From Bacteroidota bacterium (lineage in GTDB: Bacteria; Bacteroidota; Bacteroidia; Bacteroidales; Lentimicrobiaceae), in NCBI GenBank assembly GCA_009773515.1, contig WSXX01000030.1, forward strand, positions 1 through 51,747: a stretch of DNA of 51,747 nucleotides, given 5' to 3'. How positions within the stretch are numbered: position 1 is the first letter of the stretch; every line of letters starts with the position of its first letter. Under the pieces are notes generated by a model, which did not search any database, was not told the DNA's origin, and was given only the letters and a program-made list of their open reading frames with translations. This document shows positions 45,174 to 51,747 of the stretch, piece after piece. The position numbers were made by a program, and so were the translations under genes.

Positions 45174-46354
45174 AATATATAAATCAGGTAACAAGAGTAA
45201 CTCTTTGGGAATACAGGCGCTTCTACAAACCTAAAAATGAATTGCTGGGCATTGTAATTATGCTCATGGTTTCTGCTGCGTCGTTTTTTATTACAAGATA
45301 CGCAATGTCTGATTCCGGCGAAAAGCATAAACTAACCGTTGTTTATGGAACTGACAGCCAATTGATCGGCATGCTCACCGCAAATTTTGAGATAGACTCA
45401 GTTTCAGTAACGCAACAGGAAGCTGCAATATCGAAAATCGCACAAAATAAGGATGGGATTTTACTCCTGAGCAATGAATCGGGGTTTGCAATACAGGCTT
45501 ACAAGAAAAGCAAAAAGACAAAGCTGCTCATTGAATTACTCAATAATTACAGCCGGTCAATGGCAATGCAGGAGGCTGGGATAACCCAGAAAACAATGAA
45601 TCTGATTGAAGCTCCGGCAAACGTAACTGAGTCATTTATTTATACCGATAATTCAAGAAGCAGAAGTATCATGGCTGTTTTCTTTGCTGGATTAATGATA
45701 ATGGCAGTATTTTTAAGTTTTGCTTATCAGTTTACGGCCATTACCGGCGAAAAGCAATTGAAAATTACCGAGCAGATAGTTTCGGCAATCAGTCCTCAGG
45801 TTTGGATGGACGGCAAAATCTTCGGAATTTCCTTAACTGGAATTTCATCAATGCTTACTTATTCGTTGCTTGGAATTATAGGCGGAATAATTTATTTCCA
45901 GTTTACCGGTTTGCCGGTATCAAATATTATGAATTTTCTTCATCTGCCTTCAATTCTGTTATATCTGCCATTTGCCCTGACAGGGATTTTAATCTGGAAT
46001 GCTATATTGGCTGCAATTGCATCGGTAATCACCGATCCGAATAATTCAGGAAAAAGTTCACTGATGATGCTGCCCGTATTGTTTGTACTCTCCTCATTTT
46101 TTGTAACCCGCGATCCTGATAGTAATCTTGCTGTATTTCTTTCGTGGTTTCCTCTGACTTCAGCATCCGCAATGCCTATGAGATGGGCGCTGACGGAAGT
46201 TGGTTTCATGCAGATGGCAGGTTCTTATATTTTACTTTTGGTAACTTTTTATCTGTTGCGCAAACTGGCTGCTAAAATTTTCAGGGTATCGATTCTTATC
46301 AGTGGAAAAGAGCCATCGTGGCGTGAGATTTATAAACTTTCCAAAGAATCGTAA
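45170..46354 (+). CDS. ABC-2 family permease (NatB-like)
   Basis: 394 residues. A first transmembrane helix (about 24-42) is followed by a large extracytoplasmic loop (about 43-165), and then five helices (about 166-190, 217-245, 258-285, 295-315, 338-362), the ABC-2 layout. The start overlaps the stop of the ATPase gene by four bases. NatB-type permeases are often annotated as sodium exporters, but the substrate here is not known. A 102-bp repeat element lies just downstream, and no clear terminator was seen. Confidence 0.88.
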   Translation: MKYINQVTRVTLWEYRRFYKPKNELLGIVIMLMVSAASFFITRYAMSDSGEKHKLTVVYGTDSQLIGMLTANFEIDSVSVTQQEAAISKIAQNKDGILLLSNESGFAIQAYKKSKKTKLLIELLNNYSRSMAMQEAGITQKTMNLIEAPANVTESFIYTDNSRSRSIMAVFFAGLMIMAVFLSFAYQFTAITGEKQLKITEQIVSAISPQVWMDGKIFGISLTGISSMLTYSLLGIIGGIIYFQFTGLPVSNIMNFLHLPSILLYLPFALTGILIWNAILAAIASVITDPNNSGKSSLMMLPVLFVLSSFFVTRDPDSNLAVFLSWFPLTSASAMPMRWALTEVGFMQMAGSYILLLVTFYLLRKLAAKIFRVSILISGKEPSWREIYKLSKES

Positions 46355-46413
46355 TAATATTGCAAGGACGTATAGGGGAGATTTAAAAATTGATAATAAG
46401 TTAAAAAAATGTC

Positions 46414-46515
46414 CTTCGACTCCGCTCAGGATGACTTCGTATTTGATTGAATATTAATGTATTAAGAAGTGTCAATACTTGCCTAACACGCATGTCACAC
46501 TGAGCGGAGTCGAAG
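46414..46515. repeat. 102-bp element, copy B
   Basis: CTTCGACTCCGCTCAG (46414-46429) and CTGAGCGGAGTCGAAG (46500-46515) are a perfect 16-bp inverted pair, extended inward by matching GAC/GTC. The total is 102 bp, exactly as at 49807-49908. The interior is AT-rich and non-coding. It lies between convergent genes (ABC permease and YwqK-type). Confidence 0.88.
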
Positions 46516-46561
46516 TGTTATAAACGCTCATTCTAAGAGTCATGCTCAAGGCATAAAACCC

Positions 46562-47314
46562 TTATTTCTCTTCCTTCACCATTCGTTCTCTGGCCTTGTT
46601 GTAATATTCTTCGACATCCAGAAACCCGTTTGACCAGACTTCCTTTTTCTCAGCTACACCTTTCTCGTCAAGGTGCATCCACACGCCATCCTTAAAGTTA
46701 TTGACATATGGCCCTGAGATCATCACCCTTCCGTTGGGATGAAAAAAAGTGGCTAAACCTTCCAGCTTTCCGTTTCGGTAAGTAGCCCTGAGCTTTTCAG
46801 GACCATCGTGAAAATATTGCTTCCAGGGACCGTCTTTCTTTCCGTTTTTATAACTTATTTCTTCAAGCAGATTGCCATTCTGATAGTAGTTCTTCCAGGT
46901 GCCGGAGGCAATGCCGTTTTCGTAATATTCTTCCGAAAGCAGTATCTCTTCCTCGCTGTAAAACTTCCAGGTACCTTCACGTTTTTCGTTGAGATATAAC
47001 CCTTCCGAACTTTTTTTGCCCATTCTGTTAAAAGTAGTGGCATAAGCCCGGGTTCCATTCTCCGAAAATTCACTGATGGCCTTGATTTTCGCTGTGGAAT
47101 CGTAATACACAAATTTTCCAACCGGCTTATCATCAATAAATTCACCCTGATAAATCAGTCTTCCGCTGGCATCGGTTTTATTCCATTTTCCTTGTTTCAG
47201 TCCCTGACTGTCTGTTTGATTCAGGCTGGCTGACTGTGCATGGCCATAATTTCCTGAAAGCAGAAAAGTTAGCAGAGTTAAAGAAAAAATAATTGATAAA
47301 TATATTCGCTTCAT
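46562..47314 (-). CDS. YwqK-type MORN-like repeat protein
   Basis: 250 residues with a signal peptide (1-27, YGHAQ). The remainder is a run of about eight YwqK/MORN_2 repeats of roughly 22 residues: (K/R)xGxWxxYYxxGxLxxEExYxNG, for example GTWKNYYQNGNLLEEISYKNGKKDGPW. The repeats build a beta-hairpin ladder that usually binds lipids or proteins. Databases sometimes label the family as an antitoxin (YwqK), but an exported copy alone does not support that role. It diverges from recR across a 116-base gap with a small palindrome (CCTTATAATAATAAGG, 47339-47354). Confidence 0.87.
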   Translation of the reverse strand: MKRIYLSIIFSLTLLTFLLSGNYGHAQSASLNQTDSQGLKQGKWNKTDASGRLIYQGEFIDDKPVGKFVYYDSTAKIKAISEFSENGTRAYATTFNRMGKKSSEGLYLNEKREGTWKFYSEEEILLSEEYYENGIASGTWKNYYQNGNLLEEISYKNGKKDGPWKQYFHDGPEKLRATYRNGKLEGLATFFHPNGRVMISGPYVNNFKDGVWMHLDEKGVAEKKEVWSNGFLDVEEYYNKARERMVKEEK

Positions 47315-47375
47315 TTGTTAGTTTACTTTAAATCAGTACCTTATAATAATAAGGCATTACAAAGCATTAGTTTTG

Positions 47376-47383
47376 TAAATTTG
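47376..47383 (+). promoter_or_regulatory. candidate -7 box for recR
   Basis: TAAATTTG fits TAnnTTTG, 48 bases before the recR ATG, in the divergent gap. Confidence 0.4.
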
Positions 47384-47430
47384 TCTGCAAAAGTAACTAA
47401 AAATTCAGGACAGTTACGCACCACAGATTT

Positions 47431-48039
47431 ATGAACACATATTCATCGCGCTTGCTCGAAGAAGCAGTAATTGAACTTGGCAAACTTCCCGGTATAGGAA
47501 GGCGAACAGCAGTTAGGCTTGCTTTGCATCTGCTGAAGCAGGATATCACAAAATCGCAATTACTTGGAAATGCGATTATCAACTTGCGCAGCGGGGTAAA
47601 ATATTGTAAACGCTGTCACAATATCTCTGATGTTGATACCTGCATGATTTGTGCCGATCACAAACGTGATCCATCGGTTATCTGCGTAGTGGAAGATATC
47701 CGCGATGTAATGGCCATCGAAAACACGGGTCAGTTTAAGGGATTGTACCATGTGCTTGGAGGAATAATTTCGCCCATGGATGGGGTAGGGCCAGGCGAAA
47801 TAAATGTGGATTCTCTTGTAAACCGTCTTGAGGTTGAAAGTATCAATGAGGTTATTCTTGCGCTGCCTGCCACAACCGAAGGTGATACAACAGGTTTTTA
47901 TATTTTCAAAAGGCTAAACGACAAGGTGAAATCAATTTCAGTAATTTCCAGAGGAGTTGCAATTGGCGACGATCTTGAGTTTGCCGATGAAATTACACTT
48001 GGAAAATCTATCACAGGTCGTGTGCCTTATAGCCGGTGA
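47431..48039 (+). CDS. recR: recombination mediator RecR
   Basis: 202 residues, the full length for RecR. Order: N-terminal helix-hairpin-helix ([20 protein letters not shown], 16-35), four-cysteine zinc finger (C59, C62, C71, C74), Toprim domain (about 82-175, [26 protein letters not shown]), and a C-terminal segment with the Walker B-like region and [18 protein letters not shown]. With RecO and RecF it loads RecA onto gapped single-stranded DNA. It is a single-copy housekeeping gene and a good chromosomal marker. dnaX, its frequent neighbour in other phyla, is not adjacent. Confidence 0.97.
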   Translation: MNTYSSRLLEEAVIELGKLPGIGRRTAVRLALHLLKQDITKSQLLGNAIINLRSGVKYCKRCHNISDVDTCMICADHKRDPSVICVVEDIRDVMAIENTGQFKGLYHVLGGIISPMDGVGPGEINVDSLVNRLEVESINEVILALPATTEGDTTGFYIFKRLNDKVKSISVISRGVAIGDDLEFADEITLGKSITGRVPYSR

Positions 48040-48059
48040 GCAAAAAATAAATCCTCTTT

Positions 48060-48305
48060 TCAAGGCTCTTCCACTACATCAAAAATGCTCATCTGATTGG
48101 CTGATATGCCGTGATCGTGCTGTTTGGGCAGAGTTCCGTATCCGTTCTTCGACAGAAATGTCTGAATGGCAATCTTATACATGGTTACAGGTGTGGTATT
48201 GTACTTTTTACAAAAAGCATCAACCCTTTTCTTTTGCTGAACCGTGAGTTTAAAAGCAACTGCTTTAAACTTCCTGATGTTTTTGCGCTTCTTTTTTAGA
48301 GGCAT
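48060..48305 (-). CDS. small basic protein, possibly ribbon-helix-helix
   Basis: 81 residues. A very basic start (MPLKKKRKNIRKFK) leads to FKLTVQQKKRVDAFCKKYNTTPVTMYKIAIQTFLSKN, which could be a beta strand and two helices as in ribbon-helix-helix DNA-binding proteins, where the strand reads the major groove. The C-terminus has ANQMSIFDVVEEP, a short acidic tail. No partner toxin is next to it. It faces recR tail to tail with a 20-base gap. Support for it being a gene is codon-like composition and clear boundaries; the function is tentative. Confidence 0.65.
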   Translation of the reverse strand: MPLKKKRKNIRKFKAVAFKLTVQQKKRVDAFCKKYNTTPVTMYKIAIQTFLSKNGYGTLPKQHDHGISANQMSIFDVVEEP

Positions 48306-48427
48306 ATCTGCACAATGAGGTGATAGACAATTTCTTGAAATTGAGACTACAAACCTACATGAATTATTGCTGATTCACAAACACCAGTGAAAATTTCATT
48401 TTTGTTTCTGATGATCCTGAAATCTGC

Positions 48428-48498
48428 AAGTCAAGGTTTGACTAACTGAAAACAAGCTTTTTGCAAAAACGAAGTAATATCAAGTCTATCCCTGATTT
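48428..48498. repeat. 71-bp palindromic element, copy 2 (inverted)
   Basis: The reverse complement of the element at 4156-4226, exactly 71 bp. The ends are AAGTCAAGGTTTGACT (48428-48443) and AGTCTATCCCTGATTT (48483-48498); the interior matches well (TTGTTTTTGCAAAAAGCTTG on the opposite strand). It lies between the small basic gene and the toxin-antitoxin operon. Confidence 0.85.
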
Positions 48499-48535
48499 GC
48501 AACTGGAAATTTTAAGATGTAGTTGTAGAAAATAG

Positions 48536-48575
48536 AACAATAAATTGTTTATAAATGAAACAATATTTATCTTTG
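48536..48575 (+). promoter_or_regulatory. toxin-antitoxin promoter with overlapping operator
   Basis: TTG (48545-48547), 20 bases, then TATCTTTG (48568-48575) fits the Bacteroidota -33/-7 promoter. Three half-sites overlap it: AACAAT (48536-48541), ATTGTTT (48544-48550) and AAACAAT (48558-48564). They form a 6-bp inverted repeat with 2-base spacing and a perfect 7-bp one with 7-base spacing. The second covers the -33 element and the spacer, where binding by the HTH antitoxin would block transcription. Confidence 0.7.
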
Positions 48576-48607
48576 TGTCGATAAATTGCTTAAAAATTGA
48601 AATAAAT

Positions 48608-49405
48608 ATGGAACTTTCTCAAAAACAAATTGGTCAGCGGATAACTGAACTTCGTAAAAAGAAAGGTTTGTCGCAGGAAGATCTGGCAAAAAGTATAAAA
48701 ATTTCCCGCCCATCATTAACGCAGATAGAGCTAGGAAACAGAAGTGTTGATGCTCTTGAACTGCTTCAATTATCTGTAGTTCTGGGCTTTTCTATAGATG
48801 ATTTTATGTCTGATGATTTTAACATAAATGATGATGTTGAAAGCAAAACCGAAGCAAATCCCAAAAATGCAGATGTCAGGATTTCTGTTCCAAGCCTGAA
48901 TGTCGAAAAGTTTAAAAATGTGTTGCTTTATATCTTAGAACAATGTGCCGGCAAGCCAAATGTCGGAGAAACAGTACTTAACAAACTGCTCTATTTCTCC
49001 GATTTTAATTATTACGAAATGTATGAAGTGCATTTAACCGGCGCAAATTACCGCAAATTGCCTTATGGGCCGGTACCTCAGAAGTTGGATACCATTATTG
49101 GTCAGATGTTGGAAAAAGGAATGATTCAGAGGATAAAAACACAATATTTCAATAAGCTTCAGATTCGTTATATTCCACTGGTTAAAGCTGATTTAACTGA
49201 ATTGAAAGCCAGTGAGAAAGAAGTCATAGACAAAGTAATAGAGCAATTGTCTGACTTATCTGCGGCGGCGATAAGTAATTATTCTCATAAGGACATGCCC
49301 TGGTTGGCTTCAAAAGAAGGTGAAGAAATTAATTATGAGCTGGCATTTTACAGAGAAGCTCCTTTCTCAGTAAGGAACTATGGTAATGAAACAGAGGAAA
49401 TATGA
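48608..49405 (+). CDS. HTH-Panacea (DUF4065) antitoxin
   Basis: 265 residues from the ATG at 48608; an in-frame ATG at 48545 would start inside the promoter. The N-terminus is an XRE-family HTH (about 5-62, IGQRITELRKKKGLSQEDLAKSI ... RPSLTQIELGNRSV). The C-terminal half is the Panacea/DUF4065 domain (about 98-255): LNKLLYFSDFNYYEMYEVHLTGANYRKLPYGPVPQKLDTIIGQML, then PWLASKEGEEINYELAFYREAPFSVR. Panacea antitoxins neutralise many unrelated toxin folds, and the HTH fusion suggests autoregulation through the half-sites upstream. The stop overlaps the start of the toxin gene (ATGA). Confidence 0.9.
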   Translation: MELSQKQIGQRITELRKKKGLSQEDLAKSIKISRPSLTQIELGNRSVDALELLQLSVVLGFSIDDFMSDDFNINDDVESKTEANPKNADVRISVPSLNVEKFKNVLLYILEQCAGKPNVGETVLNKLLYFSDFNYYEMYEVHLTGANYRKLPYGPVPQKLDTIIGQMLEKGMIQRIKTQYFNKLQIRYIPLVKADLTELKASEKEVIDKVIEQLSDLSAAAISNYSHKDMPWLASKEGEEINYELAFYREAPFSVRNYGNETEEI

Positions 49406-49746
49406 CCTTTGATGAACTACCCGAATTTAAAAGGGATATGAAGGCCCTTTTGAAAAAATACCGGACACTACACGAGGATATGGAAGTCGTAAAAAAAGTG
49501 TTGACTATTGCACCCGATGAACGACCTCCATTCAGTTTTCGTATTGATAATCTGGGATTGGAAACCTGTGTTATCAAAGTTAAAAAGATCGCCTGCCAAG
49601 CCATTAAAGGCCGGGGTGTAAATACAGGTTTACGACTGATTTACGCATTCTATGAAGGCAATGAGAAAATAGTTTTTATCGAACTTTATCACAAAAACGA
49701 TAAAGAGAGTGAGGACAAACAAAGAATTCTGGAAAATTTTAAATAG
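49402..49746 (+). CDS. RelE/ParE-superfamily toxin
   Basis: 114 residues. The pattern EFKRDMKALLKKYRTLHEDMEVVKKVL, then I(K)VKKIACQAIKGRGVNTGLRLIYAF, then IVFIELYHKNDKESEDKQRIL matches the RelE/ParE superfamily (two helices, a beta sheet, and a C-terminal KND(K)ExE(D) helix). RelE-type members cleave mRNA at the ribosome and ParE-type members poison gyrase; the sequence does not tell which. It overlaps the antitoxin gene by four bases in the same operon. An antitoxin placed first and translationally coupled fits a type II pair. Confidence 0.85.
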   Translation: MTFDELPEFKRDMKALLKKYRTLHEDMEVVKKVLTIAPDERPPFSFRIDNLGLETCVIKVKKIACQAIKGRGVNTGLRLIYAFYEGNEKIVFIELYHKNDKESEDKQRILENFK

Positions 49747-49806
49747 TCAGCTTTTAGTCCTTATCCAGAAGTTTTGGACTACCAATGCCAGATTGTTCGT
49801 CCGATC

Positions 49807-49908
49807 CTTCGACTCCGCTCAGGAGGACATTGTATATAATTGATATTTAGTACATTAAGATGATGTAGTGTGCACTATAAACGAATGTCACACTGAGTGG
49901 AGTCGAAG
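49807..49908. repeat. 102-bp element, copy C
   Basis: CTTCGACTCCGCTCAG (49807-49822) and CTGAGTGGAGTCGAAG (49893-49908) form the inverted ends, one mismatch apart. The interior matches copy B (ATTGATATTTAGTACATTAAG). The 392 bases between the toxin gene and glmM hold this element, the adjacent REPIN-like pair, and another end-like stretch (TCGAAGTATTTTAAAC, 50122-50137) that matches the flank just after this copy. No gene is present. Confidence 0.88.
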
Positions 49909-49930
49909 TGTTTTAAACGATTGAGCTACC

Positions 49931-50080
49931 CGGCTAAGCGGCATTTGCAATGCCGCTTTGAAAATCATTGAATTTGTAATTCAATAATATATGCCCAACT
50001 GGTTCATTCCTTAAGTCGCTTATTTGGATGATTGCAAATTATCTATTGTTCAGAGCGGCATTGCAAATGCCGCTCAGCCG
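49931..50080. repeat. REPIN-like inverted pair of palindromes
   Basis: Two copies of the 19-bp near-palindrome GCGGCATTTGCAATGCCGC lie in opposite orientation (left about 49938-49956, right about 50055-50073), with matching outer flanks CGGCTAAG and CTCAGCCG. They enclose about 96 bp of AT-rich DNA, 150 bp in all. This layout is that of a REPIN mobilised by a RAYT (TnpA_REP) transposase, which is not in this window. Confidence 0.75.
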
Positions 50081-50138
50081 TCATTGGTTTCTCCCTTTCG
50101 GGAGTTCACCTTATCAGCGAATCGAAGTATTTTAAACC

Positions 50139-51527
50139 TCATCCCGTAATTCCAGCAACCTCTTTTATATCCCCAATTATCCTGTTGGCAAGTTCAGTGG
50201 CTGTGCTTTCTGAACTGCTTTCGGAATAGATGCGGATAATGGGTTCAGTGTTTGATTTTCGGAGGTGCACCCATTCCTTGCCGAATTCAATTTTTACGCC
50301 ATCTATTGTATTAATTGGCTGATCTTTATACTTCTCCGCAACCTTTTCAAGAATGTGATCAACATCCATATTTTCGGAAAGCTGAATTTTATTCTTCGAG
50401 ATAAAATAGGCTGGATAAGTCTTTTTAAGAGAAGAGCAGGTATGACCGGTAACGGCAAGCTGCGAAAGGAACAATGCTATACCGACCAGCGCATCGCGGC
50501 CATAATGCAGCTCCGGAAAGATCACCCCTCCATTGCCTTCACCACCAATCAGGGCGTTGGTTTGTTTCATCATGGCTACAACGTTTACTTCGCCGACAGC
50601 TGCAGCACTGTAACTTGCACCTGCTTTTTCGGTAATATCGCGGAGTGCTCTGGTGGATGACATATTTGACACCGTATTCCCCTTTTTAAATCCCATCAGG
50701 TAATCGGCCACTGCCACCAGTGTATATTCTTCGCCAAACATACTTCCATCTTCGCAAACAATTGCAAGCCTGTCAACATCAGGGTCAACCACAAAACCAA
50801 CATTTGCCTTGTTTTTAACAACCACGGCAGAGATTTCGGTCAGATGTTCGGGAAGCGGCTCGGGGTTATGCGGAAAAATGCCGTTTGGCGTGCAATACAG
50901 CTCATCAATATTTTCCACACCCAGAGCTCTGAGCAACATAGGAATGGCAATGCCTCCGGTGGAGTTCACTGCATCAATGGCAACCCTGAATCCTGCTTTT
51001 TTTATAGCCTCAGTATTTACATAGGGTAGCGCAAGTATTTTCTCAATGTGTTTTTGAATCTGAGTGTCGTCGTAGGTAACTTTACCGAGTTTCGATACAT
51101 CACAAAAAACAAAATCTTCTTTTTCAGCGATTTCAAGAAGTTTTTCACCAGTCTTTCCGTCGATAAACTCTCCCTGTGCGTTCAGCAGTTTCAGTGCATT
51201 CCATTGCCATGGATTGTGGCTTGCGGTGAGAATTATGCCACCCGCAGCACCCAATGCAGTCACTGCCATTTCCACTGTTGGGGTTGTGGAAAGACCTATA
51301 TCCACCACATTCAGACCCATCCCGCAAAGCGTAGCCGTTACCAGACTGTTCACCATTTCGCCCGAAACCCGCGCATCACGTCCAACAACAATGCTGCTGT
51401 TTTCCGGCGCATTCAGCAGAGTTGCATAAGCAGCAGTAAATTTAACAACATCCAGTGGGCTGAGACCTTCGCCCGGTCTGCCGCCAATGGTACCACGAAT
51501 TCCGGATATACTCTTGATCAGGGTCAT
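50139..51527 (-). CDS. glmM: phosphoglucosamine mutase (GlmM-like phosphohexomutase)
   Basis: 462 residues, the alpha-D-phosphohexomutase family, four domains. Phosphoserine loop TASHNPWQWN (S103), metal site DPDVDR (D248, D250, D252), sugar loop GGEGNGG (328-334), phosphate-binding RKSNTEP near the end. GlmM converts glucosamine-6-P to glucosamine-1-P for UDP-GlcNAc, hence peptidoglycan and LPS. The sugar loop differs from the E. coli GEQSGH, so a phosphomannomutase/phosphoglucomutase role is not excluded, but the start LIKSISGIRGTIGG is the form usually called GlmM in Bacteroidota. It is cytoplasmic and transcribed alone on the minus strand. Confidence 0.88.
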   Translation of the reverse strand: MTLIKSISGIRGTIGGRPGEGLSPLDVVKFTAAYATLLNAPENSSIVVGRDARVSGEMVNSLVTATLCGMGLNVVDIGLSTTPTVEMAVTALGAAGGIILTASHNPWQWNALKLLNAQGEFIDGKTGEKLLEIAEKEDFVFCDVSKLGKVTYDDTQIQKHIEKILALPYVNTEAIKKAGFRVAIDAVNSTGGIAIPMLLRALGVENIDELYCTPNGIFPHNPEPLPEHLTEISAVVVKNKANVGFVVDPDVDRLAIVCEDGSMFGEEYTLVAVADYLMGFKKGNTVSNMSSTRALRDITEKAGASYSAAAVGEVNVVAMMKQTNALIGGEGNGGVIFPELHYGRDALVGIALFLSQLAVTGHTCSSLKKTYPAYFISKNKIQLSENMDVDHILEKVAEKYKDQPINTIDGVKIEFGKEWVHLRKSNTEPIIRIYSESSSESTATELANRIIGDIKEVAGITG

Positions 51528-51568
51528 AATGTAGAATTTTCGGCAAATTTAGTGGAAAATCAACAATG

Positions 51569-51645
51569 AATTTCGGATTTCGGATTTCTGATTTCCGACC
51601 TCTGACCTCTGGCCTCAGTCATCCGACATCTGACATCTGACTTCC
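51569..51645. repeat. degenerate microrepeat of 7-8-bp units
   Basis: Units such as CGGATTTC, TGATTTCC, TGACCTC and TGACATC follow one another in an imperfect run of about 75 bp between glmM and the partial T9SS gene. Sequences of this kind are common between Bacteroidota genes. No coding role is evident. Confidence 0.6.
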
Positions 51646-51650
51646 AAAAA

Positions 51651-51747
51651 TCACTTCACCACCTTCGCACTCCCAACCGTCTTATCTTTATACACCAACC
51701 TCAACAGATACATTCCCGGCACCCACCGTTCTGCATCGAACTGCACC
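51651..51747 (-). CDS. 3' end of a T9SS-secreted protein (partial)
   Basis: The last 31 codons and the TGA stop of a minus-strand gene that runs off the window. The encoded end is VQFDAERWVPGMYLLRLVYK followed by DKTVGSAKVVK. The GxYxLRL pattern and the terminal KVVK are those of a type IX secretion C-terminal sorting domain (por_Secre_tail), the signal cleaved when proteins are attached to or released from the cell surface. The nature of the rest of the protein is unknown. Confidence 0.8.
   Translation of the reverse strand, partial: VQFDAERWVPGMYLLRLVYKDKTVGSAKVVK

Noticed and set aside
46414-46515. Simple terminator for the convergent genes
   Set aside because: The inverted ends are 70 bases apart, lack a following T-run, and the same 102-bp unit recurs elsewhere, so it is a repeat element; it might still help to end transcription.
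46562-47314. YwqK antitoxin of a toxin-antitoxin pair
   Set aside because: The protein has a signal peptide and no toxin gene lies beside it. The antitoxin label of the family is not supported here.
49931-50080. Origin of replication or chromosome dimer site
   Set aside because: There are no DnaA boxes or dif-like site, and the palindromes fit a REPIN better.

Overview
This window looks like chromosomal DNA of a Bacteroidota (Bacteroidetes) bacterium. The evidence is type IX secretion (T9SS) C-terminal sorting domains, many secreted glycoside hydrolases, FtsX/MacB-type permeases of the form typical of this phylum, DUF3857 transglutaminase-like proteins, Bacteroidetes-style TAnnTTTG promoter boxes and moderately AT-rich DNA. 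No rRNA, tRNA, CRISPR array, prophage or complete insertion sequence was recognised. A closer taxonomic placement is not justified from sequence reading alone.

Layout. Positions 1-750 hold three adjacent, unrelated tandem arrays, all with a 21-bp period and with no convincing gene. From 0.9 to 36 kb every gene lies on the minus strand: a Nudix hydrolase coupled to a CatA-like acetyltransferase, a DUF4349 lipoprotein, a secreted esterase, a multipass membrane protein, a GH53 galactanase, an FtsX-family permease, two hybrid sensor kinases flanking an MscS channel, a DUF7010-like membrane protein, and a T9SS-exported SGNH hydrolase. Next comes a tight five-gene glycoside hydrolase operon (two GH144/glucoamylase-like enzymes, GH31, GH43 with an F5/8-type domain, GH3) that ends in a strong terminator. 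The minus-strand run finishes with an MFS-spermidine synthase-like fusion, a ChrA chromate transporter, a flavodoxin and two lipoproteins.

At about 36.0 kb a divergent promoter pair switches to the plus strand: a thiamine-binding-like protein, a PnuC transporter, a NadR-type kinase, a DMT transporter, a PAS histidine kinase broken by one in-frame TAG, a tandem DUF3857 pair of which only the first keeps its catalytic triad, and an ABC-2 exporter pair. The last 5 kb hold a YwqK-type repeat protein, recR, a small basic protein, a Panacea-type toxin-antitoxin pair with an evident operator, glmM, and the 3' end of another T9SS-secreted protein.

Between the genes are three families of small palindromic repeats: a 102-bp element with CTTCGACTCCGCTCAG ends (three copies plus solo ends, one copy interrupted by 46 bp), a 71-bp element with 16-bp inverted ends (two full copies and a half copy, one supplying a gene's stop codon), and a REPIN-like pair of GCGGCATTTGCAATGCCGC palindromes. 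The most interesting points are the three phase-matched 21-bp arrays, these repeat families, the single-codon disruption of the PAS kinase, the putative beta-1,2-glucan operon without SusC/SusD in view, and the Panacea toxin-antitoxin pair.
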